From positions 1 to 22,122 of the forward strand of contig JAQICF010000268.1 in the NCBI GenBank assembly GCA_027858795.1: a DNA stretch of 22,122 nt. Reading direction: 5' to 3'. The position numbers were made by a program, and so were the translations under genes. Under the pieces are notes generated by a model, which saw nothing but the letters and a program-made list of their open reading frames with translations, was not told where the DNA came from and searched no databases. The stretch is from Candidatus Delongbacteria bacterium. GTDB taxonomy: Bacteria > Delongbacteria > UBA4055. The first letter of the stretch is position 1, and every line of letters starts with the position of its first letter. Positions 1 through 8,787 of this stretch are shown one piece after another.

Positions 1-1043
1 ACCGATGATCCCGGATATAATTTTTCGATTAATTCATCTGCATATTTACCTTCAATATGTGGAACAAACATTCCTCCTTGAGAAAGAGCATCTGTTAGCA
101 TAACACCCGGACCACCTGCATGGGTGATAATTGCAATATTTTTCCCTTTCAATTCTTTCTGTGTAAATATTGCAGCAGTATAGATTAGTTCCTCACGACC
201 GTAACATCTCACGATACCTGCTTTTTTGAAAAGAGCTTCAACAGCTTTATCAGGTGTTGCAAGAGCTCCAGTGTGTGATGATGCAGCTCTGCTTCCTGCA
301 TCTGAACTTCCAGCCTTTATTGCGGCTATCTTACATCCTTTTTTGATCAGCGATCTAGCATGTTTTAGTAGCATTTTCGGCTTATCAATATTTTCCATAT
401 AAAGTAATTTTACTTTTGAGCTTGTTTCAGGATCAAAGTTTTCATCCCAGTATTTCATTACTTCTTCTACACCTATCTGAGCACTGTTTCCTACTGAGAA
501 CAAACTTGCAAATGAAAGCCCCATCGGCATACCTTTTTCAATAATAAAAGCTGCGGTTGCCCCAGATCCACTGACAAAATCACATCCTTTGGGATCAAGT
601 TTCGGAATAGGACCTGCAAAAATACCATTGTAAGTATGGTTTAAAACACCTATACAATTCGGTCCGATCAATGAAGCATTATTTTTATTAACAATATCAA
701 CAATTTCTTGCTCTAAGATCTTGCCTTCCTCACCCATTTCTCCAAAACCTGCAGAAAGAATAATAAATGCTTTCGTTTTCTTTTTCTCTGTAAGAGTAGT
801 AACATATTCCTTCACATATTTTACAGACACAGCTATTATTGCAAGTTCAACTTCAGGAAGGTCTTCAAGTGAATGACAATTGATCCCCTGCACTGTCTCT
901 TCTTTGGGATTAATGGCAAAAATATCACCTTTAAAATTCCCTGATAAAATATTCTTCAGTACTTTTCCACCTATCTTTGATGGATTTTCCGATGCACCAA
1001 CTATTACAATTGACTTTGGGTTTATAAGTTCATTGTTTATCAT
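1..1043 (-). CDS. ADP-forming acyl-CoA synthetase (acetate-CoA ligase type), 3' end cut by window edge
   Basis: The 347 visible residues begin with a CoA-binding Rossmann domain (MINNELINPKSIVIVGASEN, then PSKIGGKVLKN). The succinyl-CoA-ligase-like domains follow, with the ASSHTGALA motif; the His in this motif is the phosphorylated catalytic residue in the alpha subunit of ADP-forming acetyl-CoA synthetases. A third region starts with IAIITHAGGPGVM, typical of this family. The frame stays open to base 1, so it could be an alpha subunit or an alpha-beta fusion of about 700 residues. The enzyme converts acyl-CoA + ADP + Pi to acid + CoA + ATP, conserving energy in peptide-fermenting anaerobes. 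The start at 1043 is preceded by AGGGA. It lies 35 bp behind ridA and probably belongs to the tnaA-ridA operon. Exact acyl specificity cannot be read from the sequence. Confidence 0.88.
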   Translation of the reverse strand, partial: MINNELINPKSIVIVGASENPSKIGGKVLKNILSGNFKGDIFAINPKEETVQGINCHSLEDLPEVELAIIAVSVKYVKEYVTTLTEKKKTKAFIILSAGFGEMGEEGKILEQEIVDIVNKNNASLIGPNCIGVLNHTYNGIFAGPIPKLDPKGCDFVSGSGATAAFIIEKGMPMGLSFASLFSVGNSAQIGVEEVMKYWDENFDPETSSKVKLLYMENIDKPKMLLKHARSLIKKGCKIAAIKAGSSDAGSRAASSHTGALATPDKAVEALFKKAGIVRCYGREELIYTAAIFTQKELKGKNIAIITHAGGPGVMLTDALSQGGMFVPHIEGKYADELIEKLYPGSS

Positions 1044-1078
1044 TTTTATCCCTGGTTAACCATTATTAGCATATGAAA

Positions 1079-1456
1079 TTACTTTATTGCTATTGTTTCG
1101 ATCTCAATTAGAACTGACAGTGGTAATTTTCTAACCGCAAAAGCTGCTCTTGCAGGGAATGGAGCACTATAATATTTTGCGTAAACATCATTCATAGCTT
1201 TAAAATTTGACATGTCTGATAGTAAACAAGTTGTTTTAACAACATCGTCAAATGTATATCCAGCCTCTTTTAAGATTGATTCAATGTTCTTGAAAACCAT
1301 TTCTGTTTGTTCGGTTATTGAACCTTCGACTATTTTACCAGTTGCTGAATCTACAGGTAATTGTCCTGAGATATATAAGATGCCATTTTTTTCTATTGCT
1401 TGACTATAAGGTCCAATAGCTTTTGGGGCATTGTCAGTGTTTATCATTTTTTTCAT
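1079..1456 (-). CDS. ridA: RidA family 2-iminobutanoate/2-iminopropanoate deaminase
   Basis: At 125 aa this is full length for the YjgF/YER057c/UK114 family. Visible signatures are GPYSQA near residue 15, YISGQLP at 28-34, and the C-terminal block PARAAFAVRKLPLSVLIEIE. R103 and E120 occupy the positions of the substrate-carboxylate-binding Arg and catalytic-site Glu of RidA. Family members hydrolyse reactive imines and enamines, such as 2-aminoacrylate released by PLP enzymes, to keto acid and ammonia in the cytosol. The start at 1456 has AGGTG five bases upstream; a second in-frame ATG at codon 4 is less well placed. It begins 16 bp after the tryptophanase stop, so the two are almost certainly cotranscribed. 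That pairing makes chemical sense because tryptophanase works through an aminoacrylate intermediate. Confidence 0.95.
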   Translation of the reverse strand: MKKMINTDNAPKAIGPYSQAIEKNGILYISGQLPVDSATGKIVEGSITEQTEMVFKNIESILKEAGYTFDDVVKTTCLLSDMSNFKAMNDVYAKYYSAPFPARAAFAVRKLPLSVLIEIETIAIK

Positions 1457-1472
1457 AATTCACCTCAAATTT

Positions 1473-2849
1473 TTAAATTTTATCAAGTTTTACAGTAAAA
1501 TGTCTCATTATCGGAGCTTCTGACAATATTTTGAAACCATGCTTATATTCATTTCTTCTATCGTAAACATTTTTCATTGAAGCTGCAATAAAATCCATGT
1601 GGTTATTAGTATATACTCTTCGTGGGATTGCTAGTCTGAGAAGTTCCAGTTTCGGATATCTGTCTTCTCTTGTGACAGGATCTCTGTCGGCAAGTAAAGT
1701 TCCTATCTCAACTCCTCTAACTCCACCTTCAATGTAAAGCTCCACTCCTAAAAGCTGTGCAGAATATTCGCTTTGAGGAATATGAGGAAAGAATTTTTTT
1801 GCATCAACGAAAATTGCATGACCACCAAATGGTTCCATAACAGGAATGCCGTAATCTTTCATTTTCTGCCCAAGATAAGCAACTTGTTTGATTCTTGATT
1901 CCAAATAATCAAATTCAGTACCTTCATCGAGCCCCTGAGCTAAAGCACCCATATCTCTCCCACTCATACCACCATAAGTAATAAAACCTTCGTAAATAAT
2001 ATTAAAAGTTGAAGCTTGTTTAAATATTTCTTCATCTTTTAAACCTATGAAGCCACCCATGTTCACGATAGCATCTTTCTTACTACTCATCGTCATGCCA
2101 TCAGCATAAGAGAAAGTTTCTTTTACGATCTCCTTGATCGTTTTATCCTGATATCCTTCCTCTCTAATTTTTACAAAGTAAGAATTTTCAGCAAATCTGG
2201 CACTGTCAATGATAAGCTTAGTTCCATATTTCTTACATATTTCTGAAACTTCTCTCAGATTTTTCATTGATACAGGTTGTCCACCGGAAGTATTATTAGT
2301 TAATGTCATGATGACCATTGGGATCTTCTCTATTGGATTTTCAGAAAACACTTTTTCCAATTTATTTAGATCAACATTACCTTTAAATGGATGAATAAAT
2401 GTTGAATCAAATGCTTCGTCAATTGTACAGTCTATTGCTTTAGCTTTTCTAAATTCAATATGTCCCTTTGTAGTATCAAAATGAGAGTTTCCTGGAACGA
2501 TATTGCCTTCTTTTACAAGCACAGAAAAAAGAACATTTTCAGCAGCACGACCCTGATGTGTCGGTAAAAAATATTCAAATCCCAAAAGTTCCTTTATTTT
2601 GTTCTTTAACTTGTAATATGATCTTGCACCGGCATAACTTTCATCACCGATCATTATTTCTGCCCATTGCTTATCGCTCATTGCTCCCGTACCCGAATCA
2701 GTTAATAAGTCAATATAAACATAGTCGCTTTTCAGATTAAAAAGGTTGTAATTTGCTTCTTTTATAAGATTTGATCTTTCTTCTTTCGTTGTTCTTTTAA
2801 GCATTTCAATGCTTTTGATCTTAAAAGGTTCAGCATATGGTAATTTCAT
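1473..2849 (-). CDS. tnaA: Tryptophanase (tryptophan indole-lyase)
   Basis: This 458-aa PLP-dependent beta-eliminating lyase is collinear with TnaA and tyrosine phenol-lyase. Motifs include IDLLTDSGTGAMSDKQWA (46-63), PTHQGRAAEN (96-105), DSARFAENSYF (215-225) and the PLP lysine in MSSKKDA, most likely K258. Two residues separate the sister enzymes. Asp125 in HFDTTKGH stands where tyrosine phenol-lyase has its phenol-contacting Thr124, and Ile382 in VRGVEIG stands where it has Arg381. Both favour tryptophanase, giving indole, pyruvate and ammonia. GGAG precedes the ATG. A TATAAT-like -10 at 2873-2878 is close upstream but has no convincing -35, and I saw no TnaC-like leader peptide. It heads an operon with ridA and the acyl-CoA synthetase. 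Confidence 0.9.
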   Translation of the reverse strand: MKLPYAEPFKIKSIEMLKRTTKEERSNLIKEANYNLFNLKSDYVYIDLLTDSGTGAMSDKQWAEIMIGDESYAGARSYYKLKNKIKELLGFEYFLPTHQGRAAENVLFSVLVKEGNIVPGNSHFDTTKGHIEFRKAKAIDCTIDEAFDSTFIHPFKGNVDLNKLEKVFSENPIEKIPMVIMTLTNNTSGGQPVSMKNLREVSEICKKYGTKLIIDSARFAENSYFVKIREEGYQDKTIKEIVKETFSYADGMTMSSKKDAIVNMGGFIGLKDEEIFKQASTFNIIYEGFITYGGMSGRDMGALAQGLDEGTEFDYLESRIKQVAYLGQKMKDYGIPVMEPFGGHAIFVDAKKFFPHIPQSEYSAQLLGVELYIEGGVRGVEIGTLLADRDPVTREDRYPKLELLRLAIPRRVYTNNHMDFIAASMKNVYDRRNEYKHGFKILSEAPIMRHFTVKLDKI

Positions 2850-3063
2850 TGTATTTCTCCATTTTTTAAAACATTATATGTATTTAGGCACGTTATTATT
2901 TTGAATAAATTTATCGGACTTAAAAAGCCGGAACTGGAATACAAACAAAAATATCCTCATCGCAAAACATATCAGTGTAAAATGAATATTTTATGTTTAT
3001 TTTCTTCATTGAAAATAATATAACAAAAAAAATAGAAATTAAAATAAAATTATTTAAAAAAAA

Positions 3064-3543
3064 TTACCAAGTATATGTAAAAGCCAATCCACCATAAGTA
3101 GGGGATACTGACAATTTGTCACCCTCTGTAAGAATATCTCTTTTGAATTCTGAAAAATAAGAATCTACATATGCGTCACCCGCTGACAATAAAATAGTAC
3201 CAATAGATAACCAAATGAAATTATTCCTTTCTTTTTTATATCTATCTACAAGAAATTCATAACTATTTATTTTTTGAAGGTCTGGAATAGTTTCAATATT
3301 TAAATCATTTATCGTGTCTCTTGCATCATTTAATCTTTGGTCTTGGATTATCGCTCCGTAAATGAAGATCGATTCGGCAGCTATGTAAATACCCGCCTTA
3401 ATGTACTTTTTATTGTATATCTGACCACCACCAGGTAAAACCATAGATAGAAACAGGGGAACCTTATGATTGGTTCCCCCATTTAGTTTAAGAGTCAAAA
3501 GCAGTGTTACTATTAAAGAATATGTTAATAAATTTTTTATCAC
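3064..3543 (-). CDS. Small DUF5683-like membrane protein
   Basis: This 159-aa protein starts with a hydrophobic signal or anchor (about residues 4-20) and then carries the motif VPLFLSMVLPGGGQIYNKKY. That LPGGGQ-YN-K block with a following hydrophobic helix is typical of DUF5683-like proteins of FCB bacteria. A second hydrophobic stretch lies near residues 110-125 and the C-terminus is beta-like. The only reasonable start is GTG at 3543. The frame is the same as that of pilC, directly after its TAA, so translation is probably by reinitiation 6 bp downstream. Being last in the pilus operon suggests an envelope role, but no function is established. The 214 bp behind it (2850-3063) are very A/T-rich, with no G/C hairpin I would call a terminator. 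Confidence 0.65.
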   Translation of the reverse strand: MIKNLLTYSLIVTLLLTLKLNGGTNHKVPLFLSMVLPGGGQIYNKKYIKAGIYIAAESIFIYGAIIQDQRLNDARDTINDLNIETIPDLQKINSYEFLVDRYKKERNNFIWLSIGTILLSAGDAYVDSYFSEFKRDILTEGDKLSVSPTYGGLAFTYTW

Positions 3544-3549
3544 TTCATC

Positions 3550-4782
3550 TTACATCATTGTTTCACCCATAGTGAAGATCGGCAAGTAGATAGCTACAAC
3601 AATGCTACCAATTACAGCACCCATAATAACAATCAATAAAGGCTCCATTAAAGAAGAGAAACCCTTTATCTTTAAAGCAACTTCAGCATCATAAAAATCT
3701 GCAACTTTTTGCATAAGATCATCTATTTTACCGGTTTCCTCACCTGTTTCGATCAACTGTATTAAAACATCATCAAATCTATTTGCTTTTTTAAAAGCTA
3801 CTGACAATTCTATTCCATTACTTACATCAGTACCACATTGCTTCAATGCTCCTTCGTAAACATAATTATTTGCAACCTTTGCGGCAATTTCTATTGATTG
3901 AAGCATTGAAGTACCTGAACTTAGTAGTAGAGCAAGTGTACTTGTTACTCTTGATACAATGATCTGTCTAACTAACGCACCAAAAACAGGAGCACTTATT
4001 ATGAATTTTTCCCAATTATTATTCACTACTTTTGTCTTAAATGCCAGTTTAATTCCGTACCAAATAGCTGCTAAAACTCCAAATAATAAGAAAAAATGAT
4101 CTTGAATTATCTCTGATCCATCAACAAGCATTTGAGTTGGCTTAGGTAGTTCGCCACCTAAACTTGCAAATAAACCCTGAAAAACCGGGATAATCTTCCA
4201 TAGAATCACAAAAACAATTACAACTGTAAAACTTAATACGAATTTTGGATACATCATCGCTGATTTAATTGTCTGATGCATATTTTCTGTCTTTTCCATA
4301 TAAACAGCCAACGATCCCATTGCTTTTTCCAAATTACCTGATGCCTCACCAGCTCTGATAATATTAACGTACATTTGATCAAATACCTTCGGATGTTTAG
4401 CCAGTGCATTTGAGAAATCAGAACCTGCATTAATGTCTTCATAAAGTTGATTTAGGATAGATTTCAACATAACGTTTTTGTTGGAATCAGCAATATTCTT
4501 GATACTTTTAGTAATGGTTACACCAGCATTGATGAATGTTACCATTTGCCTGGTAAAGAAAACTAAGTCAGATAACTTTACACTTGTAGTAAGTAATGCA
4601 AACTTATCATTCAAAGCTTGAAAACCACCACCACTTTTATCCATTTTTAGTTCTGTGATACTCACAGGTATCATATTTTGCTGCTGAAGTTTATTAACAA
4701 CCTCAGTTTGGCCACCTGCCATGATCTCACCGGAAACTGTTTTACCGGCTACATCCTTAGCTACATATCTGAATTTTGGCAT
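3550..4782 (-). CDS. pilC: Type IV pilus inner-membrane platform protein PilC (GspF family)
   Basis: The 410-aa length is normal for PilC/GspF. The N-terminus MPKFRYVAKDVAGKTVSGEI is the standard opening. Two T2SSF repeats follow: the first carries VNIIRAGEASGNLEKAM (139-155), and the second carries LIETGEETGKIDDLM. Membrane segments are visible at about 180-200, 229-247 and 385-405, the usual three. PilC forms the cytoplasmic-membrane platform that couples the PilB and PilT motors to pilin assembly and disassembly. The gene sits 37 bp behind pilB with GGGAAG before the ATG, and just ahead of the DUF5683-like gene. The T2SS homologue GspF is the alternative, but the adjacent pilT argues for a type IV pilus. 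Confidence 0.95.
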   Translation of the reverse strand: MPKFRYVAKDVAGKTVSGEIMAGGQTEVVNKLQQQNMIPVSITELKMDKSGGGFQALNDKFALLTTSVKLSDLVFFTRQMVTFINAGVTITKSIKNIADSNKNVMLKSILNQLYEDINAGSDFSNALAKHPKVFDQMYVNIIRAGEASGNLEKAMGSLAVYMEKTENMHQTIKSAMMYPKFVLSFTVVIVFVILWKIIPVFQGLFASLGGELPKPTQMLVDGSEIIQDHFFLLFGVLAAIWYGIKLAFKTKVVNNNWEKFIISAPVFGALVRQIIVSRVTSTLALLLSSGTSMLQSIEIAAKVANNYVYEGALKQCGTDVSNGIELSVAFKKANRFDDVLIQLIETGEETGKIDDLMQKVADFYDAEVALKIKGFSSLMEPLLIVIMGAVIGSIVVAIYLPIFTMGETMM

Positions 4783-4819
4783 AATGTCTTCCCTTTATTT
4801 TAATGATTTGTAATTATGT

Positions 4820-6973
4820 TTACTCACTTGTAGCATAAACTAAAGCTTCTTCTATGTCAATATAACCTGCTTGAAATTGTCTAATCGCATCCTCCCTTAA
4901 AGTCCATAAAAGGCCTTCTGATTTTGCAACATCACCTATTTCTAAAGCAGTCCCCCCAGCCATTATTGTAGAGCTTATTTTTTTATTCATTTCCATCATC
5001 TCGATTAATGCGATACGACCTGATCTACCAGTATTTTTACAATTTGGACAACCCTCACCCTTGTAGAATGTTCCCTTTTCAATTTCTTCTTCGGTTAATC
5101 CTAATCCAATTAGTGATTTTTTATCATATTCATGCTCAACTTTACACATTTTACAAATTCTTCTTGCAAGTCTTTGAGCAAGAATCAGCTTAATAACAGT
5201 TCCTACCAAATAGTCTTTTATCCCCATTTCTATAAAACGAGTAACAGTTGAGGGAGCATTATTTGTGTGGAGAGTACTAAATACAAGGTGTCCAGTTAAT
5301 GCTGCTTCACAACCAATATGTGCAGTTTCATAGTCTCTCATCTCACCAATAAGAACCACATCAGGGTCTTGACGAAGTATCTGTCTTAACGCTGTTTGGA
5401 AATCGAAATCCTGTTGCCTATTAATATTACACTGAATGATACCCGGATTCTCGATCTCAACTGGATCCTCAACAGCGACAATATTGAGGGAAACATTTTT
5501 AATATAGTTCAATGCTGATGCTAATGTATTCGTTTTACCGGATCCGGTCGGTCCTGTAACTAGCACCATCCCATCTTTTCTTTTTATATTTTTAACAAAT
5601 GTTTCTATATACACCGGGTTTTGGTTAAAAATAGCTTCAATAGGGAATAATTCCTCAGTTTTTAAAAGACGAAGTACGATCTTTTCACCATGGATAGTAG
5701 GTAAGGTACCAACACGGAAATCAATTGGTCTTCCGTTCATTTTCATTCTGATTTTACCATCTTGAGGTCGTAATTTAACATCAAGTTTCATTGTTCCGGT
5801 AAGTACTTTAATCCTTGCAGCCATCGCATTTTTTAATTTTATTGGCAATCTGCCATATCCTTTTGGAATGTATAGATCACCATCCTTTCTAAATCTTATT
5901 TGAAGATATTTTTCCTGAGGTTCAATGTGAATATCTGAAGTGCCATCAAGATCTGCTTTCGCTAAAACACTATTTACCAGCTTAATAACTGGAGCCGAAT
6001 CCGCATCTCCATCTTCTTCATCTGTTGCTGCTGTGACCTCCTCAATATCTACATCATCTCCAAAAACATCATTAAGTGCTGAATTTGCCCCTGCAGCTGC
6101 TGTCAGTTTACTATATAAATCATCAATTGCTTTTTCAATTTTATCTTCTGTAGAATAAATAGGTACAATTGACATTTGAGCTATCATTTTAAGACTGTCT
6201 GTAACAGCTAGATCATCAGGATTTAACATGGCAACAGTTAGGCCAAATTCATCCATCGACATTGGTATCAGGGTGTGTTTCCTTGCAAAATCTTCAGGAA
6301 CTTTCATCAATGTTTCATCAGCAATCGATTGGAACATCTTATCATCCGCAATTCCATATCCTTTTTGCTCTGAAAGTGCTAATACAAGGTTATCTTCAGT
6401 CATTAGATCCATATCAACCAAAGTTACACCCAGCATTTTTCCGGTTTCTTTTTGCTGTTGCAGTGCTTCAAGTAAATCTTCTTCACTTATGTATCCGTTG
6501 TCAATTAGAAATTGTCCGAAATAGTTTCTGTTACTACCGAACTCCTTTCTAACCATATCAGATATCTGACCATCAGACTGAACTGTCCCTTTTTTTGCCA
6601 AATGACTCTTTATTTTTTCGATTAATTCTTCATTCTCAACCGGTTTCGATAAAAAATCATTAATATGGCTTTCTGAAAATGCTTTGATGGCAACATCCAT
6701 ATTTCCAAAACCTGTCAAGATCATTGACATTACTTCAGGTTGTAATTCTTTAATTTTTTTAATTGTTTCTATTCCATCCATTTCAGGCATGTTAAGATCT
6801 GATATTATTAGATCAAAATCTTGTGTTTTTGCCATTTCAAAGGCAACAACACCATTTTCTGCTTGAAAAGAATTTGTAAAACCTTCAGATATCAAAAGGT
6901 CATAATAAGTCTCTCGAAGATCATCATCGTCATCAATTATTATAATATTGGAATTTAAAATCTCATCAGCCAT
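4820..6973 (-). CDS. pilB: PilB-type assembly ATPase with N-terminal receiver domain
   Basis: The protein has 717 aa in three parts. Residues about 8-128 are a CheY-like receiver with the acidic cluster DDDDD (14-18), phospho-acceptor D59 in ISDLNMPEMDG, T87 and K110. Residues about 150-290 form an MshEN-like region with two repeats (FGQFLIDNGYIS, LGVTLVDMDLMT); some such domains bind c-di-GMP. An acidic linker (about 291-325) leads to the GspE/PilB ATPase, with Walker A GPTGSGKT (about 473-480), Walker B DVVLIGEMRD and a zinc motif CKMC...CPNC (about 606-644). It powers pilus extension at the inner membrane. Ordinary PilB is about 560-580 aa, so the extra 130-150 residues are the receiver. 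It follows pilT by 19 bp. All receiver residues needed for phosphorylation are kept, so phospho-control is plausible but inferred. Confidence 0.93.
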   Translation of the reverse strand: MADEILNSNIIIIDDDDDLRETYYDLLISEGFTNSFQAENGVVAFEMAKTQDFDLIISDLNMPEMDGIETIKKIKELQPEVMSMILTGFGNMDVAIKAFSESHINDFLSKPVENEELIEKIKSHLAKKGTVQSDGQISDMVRKEFGSNRNYFGQFLIDNGYISEEDLLEALQQQKETGKMLGVTLVDMDLMTEDNLVLALSEQKGYGIADDKMFQSIADETLMKVPEDFARKHTLIPMSMDEFGLTVAMLNPDDLAVTDSLKMIAQMSIVPIYSTEDKIEKAIDDLYSKLTAAAGANSALNDVFGDDVDIEEVTAATDEEDGDADSAPVIKLVNSVLAKADLDGTSDIHIEPQEKYLQIRFRKDGDLYIPKGYGRLPIKLKNAMAARIKVLTGTMKLDVKLRPQDGKIRMKMNGRPIDFRVGTLPTIHGEKIVLRLLKTEELFPIEAIFNQNPVYIETFVKNIKRKDGMVLVTGPTGSGKTNTLASALNYIKNVSLNIVAVEDPVEIENPGIIQCNINRQQDFDFQTALRQILRQDPDVVLIGEMRDYETAHIGCEAALTGHLVFSTLHTNNAPSTVTRFIEMGIKDYLVGTVIKLILAQRLARRICKMCKVEHEYDKKSLIGLGLTEEEIEKGTFYKGEGCPNCKNTGRSGRIALIEMMEMNKKISSTIMAGGTALEIGDVAKSEGLLWTLREDAIRQFQAGYIDIEEALVYATSE

Positions 6974-6992
6974 AATTTCCCCAATTTATTTG

Positions 6993-8063
6993 TTATCTAA
7001 TACCTTCTCTATCCATAAGGTCAAGCAAGACGCCAATTTCAGTATTACATGAATGTATTGCTACTTCTTTTTCGATCAAACCGTCTTTAACAAGTGCAAC
7101 CAAATGCTGGTTGAATGTCATCATACCATACTTTTGACTTACCTGTATCATACTATCAAGTTGATGTACCTTATTTTCTCTGATCAAAGACTGTACTGCA
7201 GGAGTTCCAATCATGATCTCACACGCAAGTACACGACCACCACCAATTTTTGGTAATAATTTCTGAGTAACAACGCCTTGAAGCATCATACCCAACTGTG
7301 TTCTTACCTGCTCCTGAGCATTTTCAGGAAATGAATCAATGATCCTTCCAATAGTTTGCGCACAAGAATTAGTGTGTAAAGTTGTCATAACTAGATGTCC
7401 AGTTTCTGCGGCTCTAAGTGCAAGTTCGATAGTTTCCCTATCTCTCATCTCTCCGACTAGAATCACATCAGGATCCTGTCGCAAAGCAGCTTTAAGAGCA
7501 AAATTAAACCCTTTAAAATCAGTTCCAAGCTCTCTCTGATTTACGATGGCTCTCTTAGATTTATGTAAGAATTCTATAGGATCTTCAATCGTTAAAATAT
7601 GAACAGGATGTTCACTGTTAACCTTATCGACCATAGTTGCAAGTGTCGTTGATTTTCCGGATCCTGTTGGTCCGGTAACCAAAATAAGTCCATTATTTTT
7701 ATCGCATAAGGTTGATACAATCGGCGGAATACCTGCTTCATCAAATGATCTTATATCATTGGGGATAGCTCTGAACGCTATTGATATAGCTTCTCTCTGA
7801 CTATATACATTTACTCTGAATCGTCCTAAGTTTCTAATGCCTGTTGAAAGGTCAACTTGGAGATTTTTTTCAAATTCATTTTTTTGATATTCGTTCAAAA
7901 CACTATAGGCGATCTCTTTTGTCTCAGTAGGCATCAAAACCGGATGGTTTAACCTGACAAGTTCACCGTCTATTCTTATCACGGGAGGACTTCCCGCGCA
8001 AATGTGCAGGTCAGATGCTCCTTCCTGTACACAAATTTCTAATAATTCAACAACATCAGCCAT
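6993..8063 (-). CDS. pilT: Type IV pilus retraction ATPase PilT
   Basis: The 356-aa length is typical of PilT. Motifs are ASDLHI (16-21), Walker A GPTGSGKST (131-139), the Asp box TIEDPIEF (158-165), Walker B DVILVGEMRD (199-208) and the His box TGHLVMTTLHT. The C-terminal PAVQSLIREN (288-297) corresponds to the retraction-specific AIRNLIRE motif of PilT. There is no zinc-binding CxxC pair and no MshEN domain, both of which separate it from pilB next door. It depolymerises pili for twitching or DNA uptake. It is the first gene of pilT-pilB-pilC-DUF5683. GGAG precedes the ATG and a promoter with -35 TTGACT and -10 TATTTT lies about 75-103 bp upstream. Confidence 0.95.
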   Translation of the reverse strand: MADVVELLEICVQEGASDLHICAGSPPVIRIDGELVRLNHPVLMPTETKEIAYSVLNEYQKNEFEKNLQVDLSTGIRNLGRFRVNVYSQREAISIAFRAIPNDIRSFDEAGIPPIVSTLCDKNNGLILVTGPTGSGKSTTLATMVDKVNSEHPVHILTIEDPIEFLHKSKRAIVNQRELGTDFKGFNFALKAALRQDPDVILVGEMRDRETIELALRAAETGHLVMTTLHTNSCAQTIGRIIDSFPENAQEQVRTQLGMMLQGVVTQKLLPKIGGGRVLACEIMIGTPAVQSLIRENKVHQLDSMIQVSQKYGMMTFNQHLVALVKDGLIEKEVAIHSCNTEIGVLLDLMDREGIR

Positions 8064-8137
8064 GAAATCTCCAATAAATTAACTACTTTTATGAGTAACC
8101 AGTGAAAAACAATACCTAAATAAATTTAACAGATAAA

Positions 8138-8166
8138 AAAATACATTTTCTATACTATAAAGTCAA
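8138..8166 (-). promoter_or_regulatory. Predicted sigma70-type promoter of the pilT operon
   Basis: On the minus strand TTGACT (8161-8166) and TATTTT (8138-8143) are separated by 17 bases. They lie between the cyclic-nucleotide-binding gene and pilT, which are 147 bp apart, and just after a possible terminator. Confidence 0.45.
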
Positions 8167-8169
8167 GCG

Positions 8170-8188
8170 CAAAAAAAAGTTCAGAACT
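8170..8188 (-). terminator. Possible weak terminator behind the cNMP-binding gene
   Basis: On the minus strand the palindrome AGTTCTGAACT is followed by a run of eight T. The stem is only about four base pairs with a three-base loop, so intrinsic termination would be weak. The position, about 22 bp past the stop and just before the pilT promoter, is right. Confidence 0.3.
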
Positions 8189-8210
8189 ATATATCAGATA
8201 ACTAACACTA

Positions 8211-8708
8211 TCACAATTTTAGTGACATTGTAAATGCGGTGATCAATTTCGATAGTTCAACGTTAGATAGGTCAAGTAGGTGAGATAACTTCAAACCGAT
8301 ATTTTTTAATATCATGATCCCGATCTCAGGGTTTTGATCTATTATATTTTCAAAGTCATCTTTTGATAAAAAAGCTACCTTAGTATCTGTTTTCGCTAAT
8401 ATAGATGCACTCCTTTTGAAATTTGTATCGAACATTGACATCTCACCAAAATAAGAGAGCGTGTCATCTTTGATATTTATTATCTTCTTATCTTCAGGAT
8501 TAATCTTTACTTGCTCAAAGAGTGGAATCAGACTTTTATCTATTATTATCTCACCTTCAAGTAGTAGGAACATAGAACCTCCAACAGAATCCTCTTCGAT
8601 AATTATATCTCCTGCTTTATATTCATATGATTCAAAATATTTTTTTATACTACCGATCTGATCTGCTGACAGACCGGAAAATAAAGAATTATCACTAAAA
8701 TTTGTCAT
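8211..8708 (-). CDS. Stand-alone cyclic nucleotide-binding domain protein
   Basis: This 165-aa protein is a single Crp-like cNMP-binding domain. It opens with NSLFSGLSADQIGSIKKYF and continues through YKAGDIIIEEDSVGGSMFLLLEGEI. The phosphate-binding cassette is YFGEMSMFDTNFKRSASILA. The Glu of GE and the RSA triplet are kept at the positions Crp uses for ribose and phosphate contacts, so nucleotide binding is likely. There is no helix-turn-helix or catalytic domain; the C-terminus is a helical tail (LDLSNVELSKLITAF). GGGAG precedes the ATG. It follows the potassium-channel gene by 61 bp on the same strand, which suggests, without proof, that it is a separate regulatory subunit or partner of that channel. 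Confidence 0.85.
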   Translation of the reverse strand: MTNFSDNSLFSGLSADQIGSIKKYFESYEYKAGDIIIEEDSVGGSMFLLLEGEIIIDKSLIPLFEQVKINPEDKKIINIKDDTLSYFGEMSMFDTNFKRSASILAKTDTKVAFLSKDDFENIIDQNPEIGIMILKNIGLKLSHLLDLSNVELSKLITAFTMSLKL

Positions 8709-8733
8709 TATATGCTCCCTATCAAATGATCAA

Positions 8734-8787
8734 CTAATTATTCTGCATAATCTAGTTATTCTGTATTATCTAATTGTTCTGGATCAA
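8734..8787 (-). repeat. Three tandem 18-bp repeats over the channel stop codon
   Basis: Three 18-base units (8770-8787, 8752-8769, 8734-8751), read on the minus strand, each end in CAG-AAY-AAY-TAG. In the channel's frame each therefore encodes QNN then stop. The first copy is the real C-terminus of the channel. The other two lie in the 61-bp gap before the next gene. The copies differ at a few bases, so the duplication is not very recent. Confidence 0.7.

Noticed and set aside
1473..2849. Tyrosine phenol-lyase instead of tryptophanase
   Set aside because: Asp125 and Ile382 replace the Thr and Arg that contact the phenol ring in tyrosine phenol-lyase; the pattern matches tryptophanase.
2850..3063. 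A TnaC-like leader peptide or riboswitch upstream of tryptophanase
   Set aside because: No short frame with a well-placed Trp codon and start was found, and no conserved riboswitch fold is apparent in this A/T-rich gap.
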